11,527 bases of DNA, taken from contig JAOZSF010000032.1 in the NCBI GenBank assembly GCA_029939815.1, positions 1 to 11,527 of the forward strand, read 5' to 3'. Both the position numbers and the translations under genes were made by a program. Of the stretch, positions 1 through 6,561 are shown piece after piece. The stretch's first letter is position 1, and the number at the start of each line of letters is the position of its first letter. The DNA comes from a bacterium. GTDB taxonomy: Bacteria > Auribacterota > UBA3054 > B51-G9. The notes below the pieces were generated by a model, which did not search any database, was not told the origin of the DNA, and saw only the letters and a program-made list of their open reading frames with translations.

Positions 1-19
1 TGGATTATTGGATTATTGG
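1..19. repeat. 8-bp tandem repeat (TGGATTAT) at window edge
   Basis: The unit TGGATTAT is repeated perfectly for about 2.4 copies, and the array may continue outside the window. It lies just downstream of the stop codon of the minus-strand gene at 26-451. The reverse complement of its 11-bp core (CCAATAATCCA) reappears exactly at 8870-8880, at another gene junction. Confidence 0.6.
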
Positions 20-25
20 TTCCGA

Positions 26-451
26 TCACTCTTTTTTAAAATCATACACCTTCCAAATATCGCATATTCCGTTTGAATGTCTGCAAGTCCAAATTCTTCC
101 GGTTAAAGTATCTGTAATAGTTACTTTTCCGTCAATCAAGTTCAATTTATATCTTCCGTGAATATTTCTATTTTGGAATATTTTATCAACTTCTATTTTC
201 GTTTTTCCATTTTTCTCTGCTATTTTTTTTATGTCGTAAACTCTCCATGTATCAAAACCTGTTTTGGAAACCAAAGCGGTGTTAAGAATCCCTTCAACTG
301 TATCAAAAAACGCTATAATCCCTTTTCCGAGATTAATTGGTGCATAGCGTTTGTCGTATTGTATTATAGGCCTACCTTCACTTTTGGTACTTGGTGCTGC
401 CAATGCTGTAAATATAGATAGCAGCAGCAGCATAATTATCATTTTTTTCAT
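26..451 (-). CDS. Small secreted protein of unknown function with a duplicated D-x-W-x-V-Y-D motif
   Basis: I do not recognise a family for this 141-residue protein. Residues 1-19 form a typical Sec signal peptide (Lys-Lys, then a Leu/Ile-rich core ending in ALAA), so the mature protein of about 122 residues should be exported to the periplasm or outside. It contains two near-identical decapeptides, DTWRVYDIKK (67-76) and DIWKVYDFKK (131-140, the extreme C-terminus), suggesting two related beta-rich halves. C123 and C130 flank a short loop and could form a disulfide after export. The start is well supported: TAAGAGGA (466-459 on the minus strand) lies 7 nt before the ATG. The gene follows the minus-strand gene at 486-1247 after a 34-bp gap and is probably co-transcribed with it. 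Export is well supported; the function is unknown. Confidence 0.75.
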   Translation of the reverse strand: MKKMIIMLLLLSIFTALAAPSTKSEGRPIIQYDKRYAPINLGKGIIAFFDTVEGILNTALVSKTGFDTWRVYDIKKIAEKNGKTKIEVDKIFQNRNIHGRYKLNLIDGKVTITDTLTGRIWTCRHSNGICDIWKVYDFKKE

Positions 452-485
452 TTTTCAATCCTCTTAATTATTTTATTAAACTACT

Positions 486-1247
486 TTATATAAGCGCATA
501 CGCTTCAACTCCGGAAACCACAAAAAGTAATCTGCCGGATTTATTTACATAATAAGCTATCGGTAAAATTCCATCACCCAACTGATTATAAACACATAAT
601 TCTAATTTTTTATTATTTGCCACGTTTACTTCAATATTATTATGAAAATAAATCGTATTATTGGGTTTGATTTGGTCAAAATGATCAATTAAAGTGAATT
701 CCGCTTTAGTATTCTTCACTGCAGGCATTCGCTGAACCGCGTCAAAGAGCAGCCGGTTCATTGCTACATCACCTGAAATTTCTACTTCTTTTCTTTTACC
801 ATGACAAACAAAATCGATTTTGTTTCCATAATTAACAGCGTGCTTTTTTATTTCTGTATTTTTTAAGACTTCGCCTTTTGGAGTGGTAACTTTGACCTCG
901 TACTGCCATTTTACAGGCGAAGACAACAAATCAGTTTTGAATTTTAATTTTGCTCTAATTTTCTGCCAGTATCCGGCAACTCCTGCCTTGTCAATCGTTA
1001 ATTCAATAAATGCTTCTTTTTTCGACAACGATTTTCTTTTAAAAATTAGTGTGCCCGCATGCCCTGCCCGTCCGCTTGCCATTGTGAACATTTTGTATTT
1101 GGCTTCCCATTTTCCATTAGGATCAAAAGATTTTTCAGACGGAATATAATTTTTTAAATAGTGTTCTAAAAGATTTAACGGGTATGGAACAGATTTCGTT
1201 ATTTTTTGATTTGTTTTTTTGTCTGTTGTGTTGGTTTGATTTATCAT
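486..1247 (-). CDS. Uncharacterised protein, 253 residues, probably cytoplasmic
   Basis: The function is not recognised. The protein has no signal peptide or membrane segment. Its N-terminus is Thr/Asn/Lys-rich (1-18), and the rest looks like alternating beta strands with many Lys residues, for instance around W114-V120. It ends in a hydrophobic strand-turn-strand tail (about 225-253: DGILPIAYYVNKSGRLL, then VVSGVEAYALI). The open frame extends upstream to a TTG at 1283, but that TTG is the first half of an excellent -35 box (TTGATT, 1283-1278). The paired -10 TATAAT (1260-1255) ends 7 nt before the ATG at 1247. I therefore choose ATG 1247 and predict a leaderless mRNA; no Shine-Dalgarno sequence precedes it. 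It is the first gene of a probable two-gene unit with the secreted protein at 26-451. The gene is convincing as an ORF, but no role can be assigned. Confidence 0.72.
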   Translation of the reverse strand: MINQTNTTDKKTNQKITKSVPYPLNLLEHYLKNYIPSEKSFDPNGKWEAKYKMFTMASGRAGHAGTLIFKRKSLSKKEAFIELTIDKAGVAGYWQKIRAKLKFKTDLLSSPVKWQYEVKVTTPKGEVLKNTEIKKHAVNYGNKIDFVCHGKRKEVEISGDVAMNRLLFDAVQRMPAVKNTKAEFTLIDHFDQIKPNNTIYFHNNIEVNVANNKKLELCVYNQLGDGILPIAYYVNKSGRLLFVVSGVEAYALI

Positions 1248-1254
1248 AACACTA

Positions 1255-1283
1255 ATTATACTTTTTATGCTATGAAAAATCAA
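1255..1283 (-). promoter_or_regulatory. Sigma-70 promoter predicting a leaderless mRNA for the minus-strand gene at 486-1247
   Basis: On the minus strand, TTGATT (1283-1278) and TATAAT (1260-1255) are separated by exactly 17 bp. The initiation site expected about 7 nt after the -10 coincides with the A of the ATG at 1247. The -10 is a perfect consensus match and the -35 matches TTGACA at four of six positions. Leaderless initiation is inferred from the spacing and the absence of a Shine-Dalgarno sequence. Confidence 0.6.
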
Positions 1284-1290
1284 TCTTTAT

Positions 1291-1319
1291 TTGTAACTAA
1301 ATCAACGTTATGATATAAT
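1291..1319 (+). promoter_or_regulatory. Extended -10 sigma-70 promoter for metG
   Basis: TTGTAA (1291-1296) and TATAAT (1314-1319) are separated by 17 bp, and TG at 1311-1312 makes an extended -10. Transcription should begin near 1326, giving a leader of about 35 nt before the metG ATG. Its -35 lies only 7 bp from the -35 of the opposing promoter, so the two are back to back and could compete for polymerase. Confidence 0.65.
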
Positions 1320-1361
1320 ATGCAAACTTTAATATTACAAAAATAACTTTTAAAAATTATA

Positions 1362-3407
1362 ATGAATAGAAAAATTCTCGTAACAAGTGCGCTTCCTTAT
1401 TCAAACGGACTGATCCATATAGGTCATCTTGCCGGTGCTTACCTGCCGGCTGATATTTATGTCCGTTACCAAAGAATGGCAGGAAATGATGTTGTTTTCA
1501 TTTGCGGTGCTGATGAACACGGCGTTCCGATAACTATTGCCGCCATGAAACAAGGGAAGACTCCGCAGGAACTTGTTGATTATTATTATAAAATAAACCG
1601 TGATAGTTTTGAAAAAATCGGCATAAAATTCGATAATTTTTCGCGGACTTCTCTTCCGCTTCACCATAAAACTTCTCAGGAATTTTTTCTCGCACTGCAC
1701 GAAAAAGGGAAACTCAAAGTTAAAGAAATAAAACAACTTTACTGCCCGGAAGATAAAATGTATCTCGCTGACAGATATGTTAACGGCATCTGTCCAAAAT
1801 GCGGCGCGGAAGACGCTCGCGGCGATCAATGTGAGAAATGCGGTTCCTGGCTTGATCCTCTCTCGTTAAAAAAACCAAAATGCGCTATATGCGGCGCGGA
1901 ACCAATCGTTAAAACCACAAAGCACTGGTACCTTCCAATGGCTGATTTCCAGCCGGATCTTGAAAAATGGCTGAAACAAAAAAACTGGAAAGATAATGTG
2001 ATGAATTACTGTAACGGCTGGTTTAAGGAGGGACTGCGCGACAGAGCAATCACACGCGACCTCGACTGGGGCGTTCCGGTTCCCCTGCCGGACGCGGAAG
2101 GCAAAGTTATGTATGTTTGGTTTGACGCTCCAATAGGCTATATTTCCGCCACAAAAGAATGGGCCGAAAAAATCGGGCAGCCGGATTTGTGGAAAGATTA
2201 CTGGCAAAATCCTGATTGCGAACTTATTCATTTTATCGGAAAAGATAATATAGTTTTTCATGCAATCTTCTGGCCCGCAACTTTAATGGAAGTTGGCGGT
2301 TATAATCTTCCAACACAAATTCCGGCAAATGAATTCTTAAATCTTGAAGGCAACAAACTGTCAACAAGCAAGAATTATGCTGTTTGGCTGCCGGATTATC
2401 TTGAAAAATTCAGCCCTGATATATTGCGTTATGCTCTTGCGGCGAATCTGCCTGAAAATAAAGACACGGATTTTTCCTGGAAACAATTTCAAAAATGCAA
2501 TAATAATGAACTGGCGGATATTTTGGGCAATTTTATTAACAGAACACTTACTTTTGTAAATAAATATTGTGACGGAACTATCCCGCCGGCAGAAAGTCTT
2601 TCAGAACTTGATAAAAATGTTCTCAATGAAATCGCTAAACTCGCGGCGGAAGCAGGCGAATTAATCAATTCATTTAAGATTCGCGCGGCAACGGCAAAAG
2701 TTATGGATATAGCCCGCGCGGCAAATCGTTATTTTGACGCGGCACAGCCGTGGAAAACAAGAAAAAATGATTTTGAAACATGTCAGACAACATTAAATGT
2801 TTGCTGCCGAATAATCAGAACTCTTGCTATTTGTTTTAATCCGTTTATTCCGTTTTCTTCAGATAAAATATGGACAATGATGGGATTTGAAGGAAATTCA
2901 ACTGATGGACATTGGGATGATGCGGCAAAAGAAATTGACCCTGCCGGAACAAAACTCGGAAAAACAGAAATTATTTTCAAAAAAATCGATGACGAAGAGT
3001 TACAACCGGAGATTGACAGATTGGAAAAAATTGTCGCTGACATGGAACAAGAAAATGCTGTTCCCGAAGGAATAGCTCTACTTCCGCAGATAACTTTTGA
3101 TGAGTTTGGAAAAACAGATTTACGAGTCGCGGAAATCTTAACTGCGGAAGCTGTCCCTAAAACTAAAAAATTATTAAAACTTTCTCTTAAACTTGGAACC
3201 GAAAAAAAACAGGTTGTCGCGGGAATCGCTGAATTTTATAAACCGGAAGAACTGCCGGGAAAAAAAGTTATTCTTGTTGCAAATCTTGCTCCGGCAAAAC
3301 TTCGCGGAATTGAATCACAAGGAATGATTCTCGCCGCAAATTCACCAACCGGACTTGTTCTTGTAACCGTAGAAAAAGATGTCCCTACGGGAAGTAAAGT
3401 AAGTTAG
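1362..3407 (+). CDS. metG: Methionine--tRNA ligase (methionyl-tRNA synthetase)
   Basis: This class I aminoacyl-tRNA synthetase uses ATP to attach methionine to tRNA-Met in the cytoplasm, for both initiation and elongation. The 681 residues match the long bacterial form. The HIGH motif is intact at H19-H22. The zinc-binding insert carries C128, C144/C147, C157/C160 and C174/C177, a pattern suggesting a two-knuckle version. The KMSKS loop reads KLSTSK (332-337), an accepted variant that keeps the second lysine. A helical anticodon-binding domain covers roughly 365-540. A C-terminal EMAPII/Trbp111-type tRNA-binding domain runs from about 577 to the end (FDEFGKTDLRVAEI onward), as in dimeric MetRS. 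The ATG follows a strong promoter by about 35 nt, but no Shine-Dalgarno sequence is visible. No terminator is evident before the lipoprotein gene 82 bp downstream. Confidence 0.97.
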   Translation: MNRKILVTSALPYSNGLIHIGHLAGAYLPADIYVRYQRMAGNDVVFICGADEHGVPITIAAMKQGKTPQELVDYYYKINRDSFEKIGIKFDNFSRTSLPLHHKTSQEFFLALHEKGKLKVKEIKQLYCPEDKMYLADRYVNGICPKCGAEDARGDQCEKCGSWLDPLSLKKPKCAICGAEPIVKTTKHWYLPMADFQPDLEKWLKQKNWKDNVMNYCNGWFKEGLRDRAITRDLDWGVPVPLPDAEGKVMYVWFDAPIGYISATKEWAEKIGQPDLWKDYWQNPDCELIHFIGKDNIVFHAIFWPATLMEVGGYNLPTQIPANEFLNLEGNKLSTSKNYAVWLPDYLEKFSPDILRYALAANLPENKDTDFSWKQFQKCNNNELADILGNFINRTLTFVNKYCDGTIPPAESLSELDKNVLNEIAKLAAEAGELINSFKIRAATAKVMDIARAANRYFDAAQPWKTRKNDFETCQTTLNVCCRIIRTLAICFNPFIPFSSDKIWTMMGFEGNSTDGHWDDAAKEIDPAGTKLGKTEIIFKKIDDEELQPEIDRLEKIVADMEQENAVPEGIALLPQITFDEFGKTDLRVAEILTAEAVPKTKKLLKLSLKLGTEKKQVVAGIAEFYKPEELPGKKVILVANLAPAKLRGIESQGMILAANSPTGLVLVTVEKDVPTGSKVS

Positions 3408-3459
3408 AATCACACAACGAAGTGCCGTGTACTTATTACATGGGCATTATGAATTACCG

Positions 3460-3487
3460 AAATCTAAAATCTTAAATCTTAAATCTA
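3460..3487 (+). repeat. Heptameric tandem repeat (AAATCTW x4) abutting a start codon
   Basis: There are four perfect consecutive 7-bp units: AAATCTA, AAATCTT, AAATCTT, AAATCTA. A partial AAAT follows and runs into the ATG at 3490. The array takes up the place where a ribosome-binding site would be expected and contains no Shine-Dalgarno-like sequence. Confidence 0.85.
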
Positions 3488-3489
3488 AA

Positions 3490-3912
3490 ATGAATTATCT
3501 TATAGCATTATTACTAATTGTCACTCTCGGTTTAACCGGTTGCTCAACAATGAATAAGCCGGTCGCGAGTGTCTCAATTCCATTTGCCGCAATTGCAGAT
3601 ACAGTTGTTGCTCCGTTTCAACTCATCGGAGACGCCGGAGTTATATTAATTGAAATCGGCGACCGGCATCAGTTGCAGGTTTATGAAGCAAATAAAGATT
3701 CCACAACATTACCTCTTTCTGAATTAACAACATTAATCTTCTATATTCCGGGATATCTTTTATATCCTGTTGACAGTATCACACCGGAGACATATTTTCC
3801 GCTTACAAAAAATTGTTTAAATGTAATCAACGCCAAGCCTCAGAATATTGAAAGAAATCGCCATCGGGAAACCCGGAAATTACCAAAAGACAATTTTGAT
3901 GAGTGGGACTAA
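3490..3912 (+). CDS. YceK/YidQ-like (DUF1375-type) lipoprotein
   Basis: This 140-residue protein has a lipoprotein signal peptide with lipobox LTGC (15-18), so C18 should be lipidated and the protein anchored to a membrane facing the periplasm. The segment SIPFAAIADTVVAPF (29-43) resembles the conserved proline-F-x3-A-D-T-x3-P signature of YceK/YidQ-type lipoproteins, whose role is poorly known. A hydrophobic stretch with Pro-Gly-Tyr (about 81-95) is followed by a charged, probably disordered C-terminus (119-140). The reading frame opens earlier at a GTG (3427), but those 21 extra codons translate the AAATCTW repeat array and would bury the signal peptide. ATG 3490 is therefore much more likely. 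It lies 82 bp after metG with no terminator between, so read-through from the metG promoter is plausible. Family assignment rests on one motif and is moderate. Confidence 0.75.
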   Translation: MNYLIALLLIVTLGLTGCSTMNKPVASVSIPFAAIADTVVAPFQLIGDAGVILIEIGDRHQLQVYEANKDSTTLPLSELTTLIFYIPGYLLYPVDSITPETYFPLTKNCLNVINAKPQNIERNRHRETRKLPKDNFDEWD

Positions 3913-3923
3913 TGAAAATATAC

Positions 3924-3952
3924 TTGCAAAAAAAAGCTTTTTGATATATAAT
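3924..3952 (+). promoter_or_regulatory. Candidate upstream promoter (P1) of the O-antigen ligase-type gene
   Basis: TTGCAA (3924-3929) and a perfect TATAAT (3947-3952) are separated by 17 bp. The predicted start near 3959 gives a leader of about 105 nt before the ATG at 4064. The spacer contains an A8-GC-T5 run, which could favour DNA bending. Confidence 0.5.
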
Positions 3953-3972
3953 CTAAAGAGTTTAAGAACAAC

Positions 3973-3990
3973 TACATTTTCCGGAATGTA
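3973..3990. promoter_or_regulatory. Inverted repeat between two promoter candidates (possible operator or weak hairpin)
   Basis: The sequence reads TACATT-TTCCGG-AATGTA: 6-bp inverted arms around a central TTCCGG, followed by TTTT. It lies just downstream of the predicted P1 start and just upstream of the P2 -35 box. It could be an operator or a weak attenuator. The arms are AT-rich, so a stable terminator is unlikely. Confidence 0.35.
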
Positions 3991-3992
3991 TT

Positions 3993-4021
3993 TTGATATT
4001 ATAACGAGGTAATGTTAAAAT
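3993..4021 (+). promoter_or_regulatory. Candidate downstream promoter (P2) of the O-antigen ligase-type gene
   Basis: TTGATA (3993-3998) and TAAAAT (4016-4021) are separated by 17 bp, with an extended -10 TG at 4013-4014. The predicted start near 4028 gives a leader of about 36 nt. In AT-rich DNA such matches arise by chance more often, so confidence is lower than for the metG promoter. Confidence 0.4.
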
Positions 4022-4063
4022 TAACAATTTATAAAAATTTAACCACTAATTAAGAGACTCAAA

Positions 4064-6457
4064 ATGCGAAAATTGTTTCTACTAATTGCTCTGGCTTTTA
4101 CAGCTTACTATGGTTCTTCTCTCTGGATGTTCACAGATGCTGATTCATGGAAAGTTGTAAATAATTATTTGCCTGTCGCTCTTTTGGTCGGCATGTTTAT
4201 TATCGGATTAATTCATATTAGATTTGCTCTTGGCCTTGCCACATTGCTTTTTCTTCTGTTGGGCAATCCAAATCTACTTAATGAATTCCTTGTTAAATTC
4301 TGTCATCTGCCTGAAAGCTGGGCAATTTTCAATACTTTACATAATCCAATGGAAAGCATTACTCTCGGTCTGTTTTCTGCATGGATTATTATTCGTTTCT
4401 TCGGAAATCCGGAACTCGATTATGAATATAATCGCGCTAACGCAGTTCGTTCATTACATTTCCCGGTATTCATTTTCGGCTTAACTGCTGTTCTTGCTGC
4501 TGTTTATTCAATTATTCAGTCAAATAATGTTTTTTACCCTGATTTTTTTACAAACGCTCAAAATATTCTTATAAAATATCCTTTCGCTTTTCTAAGCAGC
4601 AGTACTATGCTTCAACCGTTACGTACTGTGATTTTGCTGCTTGAAGGTATCGCTATTTATACTATCGTTACAAACGAAATAAGAACAGCTAAACAGGTTC
4701 GGGCTTTTATGTGGATCCTTCTTACCGGCGCGGTAATTGTATCCCTTCTTGCTGTTATCCAATTAATTGGCGGCCCCGGGCTTTCCTGTTTGTCAAAAAG
4801 CACTTTTTCGGACGGAATATCTTTTTACAATAAAGAAGTTAATTCCACTTTCTCAACTCCGAATAACCTCGCCGTCTTCCTCGTTGCTATGCTGCCCATT
4901 AGCGCGGCAATGATTATCCGTGGTAAGATTGCTGGCATAATCGGACTGATTACAGGCGCTCTTCTTATTGTTGCAATTATTCTTTCCGCAACAAAACTTG
5001 CAATACTTTTATCTGTCGCTTTCCTAATTGCTGTTCTTATAATTGTAATTGCCAGAGCGGTTAAACGCGGCTCAATTTGGCCTCTTGTCCTTACTGCTGT
5101 TCTTGTTGTTGCTGTTCTCGGCGTTTATCTTACCGCCAAAGTTACAGCAGGAAAAAATAAAAACGCGAAATGGGCAAGCAGTATTATTAAAAAAGTTGAC
5201 GGCACAGCTACTGCATTTATCAAAGGTGACTGGGACTTAAAAAGTATTAATAAACGCACTAACTTTAAATCAGGTGACTGGTTAACTGCAGTTAATATGA
5301 TTACCCCCACTGCACAAGGTGATATTGATAATTTAATCGTTGGCGTGGGCTATGGACAATTCGGAAATAATTATAAAAAATTCCGCTCTCCGGTCGCTTC
5401 AAGCAGACGGTCAAGTGCCAGTAACATGTTTCTTCAAGTATTTGCTGAAACAGGATTATTTGGCGCTCTTGCTCTGGTCCTTATTACTGTTTTTGCTGTC
5501 CTATATGGATTCAGAGCTTCTAAGCAACTCGAATATCCTGTTTACGTTAAAGCCGCTGCCTGGTCGGTTCTGCTCCTCGTTGTCGGTTGTATGACAGAAA
5601 ATGCATTCCTTACATATCAGATACAGGTTCTTTTCTGGATGCTCATCGGTTTATGCATGGTTTTTGCCTCACTTGCGGCAAAAGACAGCATTTCAAAAGA
5701 AAACGCCTTTTTCAAATTCATCATTTTTATACTCGTTATTGCTTCCTGGGCATATATTGTTTATCCGCAACTTAAAGAGCAGAAAGAGCAATCGCAAATA
5801 ATTTCAGATTTAGCTGCTAAGTACGCTAAAAGATATAATATTAAAACCTCCAAACTTGAAAAAGCTCTTAGAAAAACTAAAGATTATAACTTCCATATAA
5901 AAGGAAACAGGTGGACCGATAAAAGCGCTTTTGTTATGACCAAAGTTGAACAGCCGATTATGTCAATTGGTCTGCTGTGCGTTCATCCTGACATATCTAG
6001 CAACAAGCCCGTTAACGCAAGTGTTTCAATTGACGGCGAAAGTTTAACTAATGTTATTTTTTATGGAAAGAACAAAAAACTTATTGAAATAGATATTAGT
6101 AAAAACGCTCAGCTGGCTCCTTATCTTAGCAAAAAGAAAAATGTTCTTGTTCGTTTCGACGTTGATAGAACATGGAACCCGTCAGAAGTTTATCCGCAAC
6201 GTTTTAAAAACGATAATTTCGATGTCGGCGTTGCTGTCTTCCCGATAACCTGGAAAAAGAATATAACTCCAAAAGCAGCTGCTAAACCAAAAAAACTGCC
6301 GAAACAGGAACTGCCGAAAGTGCCACCTGTTCCGGAAGTCAAGAAGGAACAACCGAAAGCTCCATCTGTTCCGGAAGTTAAAGCAGAACCAAAATCAGCT
6401 CAACCTGCGGCAGTGGAAACAAACACTCAGCAAAAAGTTGAAGTTCCGGCTAAATAA
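4064..6457 (+). CDS. O-antigen ligase/polymerase-family membrane protein (Wzy_C type) with a C-terminal soluble domain
   Basis: This 797-residue inner-membrane protein belongs to the O-antigen ligase/polymerase/PglL superfamily, which transfers or polymerises undecaprenyl-linked glycans. About 14 hydrophobic segments span residues 2-567. Family landmarks are STFSTPNNLA (261-270), Arg398 and Trp406 at the start of the Wzy_C region, GVGYGQFG (427-434), and SNMFLQVFAETGLFG (453-467). In this last motif the usual His-Asn pair reads Ser-Asn. After the last membrane segment (about 551-567) come a charged helical stretch, a beta-rich soluble domain (about 605-730) and a Pro/Lys/Ala tail with a 13-residue repeat (751-763 and 764-776). 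That tail could cross or bind peptidoglycan. Typical ligases lack this extension. Only a weak Shine-Dalgarno (AAGAG) precedes the ATG. A strong terminator follows the stop. Whether it acts as WaaL ligase, Wzy polymerase or protein oligosaccharyltransferase cannot be decided; the two downstream glycosyltransferase genes support a glycan role. Confidence 0.85.
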   Translation: MRKLFLLIALAFTAYYGSSLWMFTDADSWKVVNNYLPVALLVGMFIIGLIHIRFALGLATLLFLLLGNPNLLNEFLVKFCHLPESWAIFNTLHNPMESITLGLFSAWIIIRFFGNPELDYEYNRANAVRSLHFPVFIFGLTAVLAAVYSIIQSNNVFYPDFFTNAQNILIKYPFAFLSSSTMLQPLRTVILLLEGIAIYTIVTNEIRTAKQVRAFMWILLTGAVIVSLLAVIQLIGGPGLSCLSKSTFSDGISFYNKEVNSTFSTPNNLAVFLVAMLPISAAMIIRGKIAGIIGLITGALLIVAIILSATKLAILLSVAFLIAVLIIVIARAVKRGSIWPLVLTAVLVVAVLGVYLTAKVTAGKNKNAKWASSIIKKVDGTATAFIKGDWDLKSINKRTNFKSGDWLTAVNMITPTAQGDIDNLIVGVGYGQFGNNYKKFRSPVASSRRSSASNMFLQVFAETGLFGALALVLITVFAVLYGFRASKQLEYPVYVKAAAWSVLLLVVGCMTENAFLTYQIQVLFWMLIGLCMVFASLAAKDSISKENAFFKFIIFILVIASWAYIVYPQLKEQKEQSQIISDLAAKYAKRYNIKTSKLEKALRKTKDYNFHIKGNRWTDKSAFVMTKVEQPIMSIGLLCVHPDISSNKPVNASVSIDGESLTNVIFYGKNKKLIEIDISKNAQLAPYLSKKKNVLVRFDVDRTWNPSEVYPQRFKNDNFDVGVAVFPITWKKNITPKAAAKPKKLPKQELPKVPPVPEVKKEQPKAPSVPEVKAEPKSAQPAAVETNTQQKVEVPAK

Positions 6458-6468
6458 AATAACTAATC

Positions 6469-6499
6469 TAATCCCCCCGCAGCCACGGGGGGATTTTTT
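6469..6499 (+). terminator. Intrinsic (Rho-independent) terminator after the ligase-type gene
   Basis: A 10-bp perfect stem, AATCCCCCCG (6470-6479) paired with CGGGGGGATT (6486-6495), encloses the loop CAGCCA and continues into a T tract (6494-6499). It starts 12 bp after the stop codon of the ligase-type gene. It should separate that transcript from the glycosyltransferase genes, which then need their own promoter or read-through. Confidence 0.9.
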
Positions 6500-6522
6500 G
6501 AATTTCGATACCTATCATGTCC

Positions 6523-6558
6523 AGACTGATTGGACTAATAGGACTAATAGGACCACAA
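6523..6558 (+). repeat. 9-bp tandem repeat (GGACTAATA) just upstream of a glycosyltransferase start
   Basis: Two perfect GGACTAATA units (6532-6549) are flanked by degenerate ones, AGACTGATT (6523-6531) and GGACCACAA (6550-6558). The repeat ends 3 bp before the preferred GTG start at 6562 and supplies AGGA (6549-6552) as a plausible ribosome-binding site. If translated from the upstream ATG it would encode Leu-Ile-Gly repeats. Confidence 0.8.
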
Positions 6559-6561
6559 TCT

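Noticed and set aside
883..1149. Open frame on the opposite strand of the 253-residue gene, and similar overlapping frames inside metG, the glycosyltransferase and beta-glucosidase genes.
   Set aside because: Each lies antisense or out of frame within a better supported gene and shows no recognisable motif or start signal.
1248..1283. Longer version of the minus-strand gene starting at TTG 1283 (265 residues).
   Set aside because: The TTG belongs to a well-formed -35 box, and the -10 lies inside the added codons, so a transcript from that promoter would not include them.
3427..3489. GTG start for the YceK-like lipoprotein.
   Set aside because: The extra residues translate the heptamer array and would precede a normal lipoprotein signal peptide that begins at ATG 3490.
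3927..3943. A8-GC-T5 run resembling a terminator after the lipoprotein gene.
   Set aside because: The only stem is A/T pairs, and the run forms the spacer of the P1 promoter candidate.
4012..4053. A 13-codon open frame (MLKLTIYKNLTTN) in the leader of the ligase-type gene, with GAGGT just upstream.
   Set aside because: GAGGT is only 1 nt from the ATG, too close for efficient use, and P2 would start transcription downstream of it. No sign of attenuation.
6498..6518. Possible promoter (TTGAAT, TATCAT) for the first glycosyltransferase.
   Set aside because: The two boxes are only 9 bp apart. TATCAT alone without a -35 is too weak to annotate.
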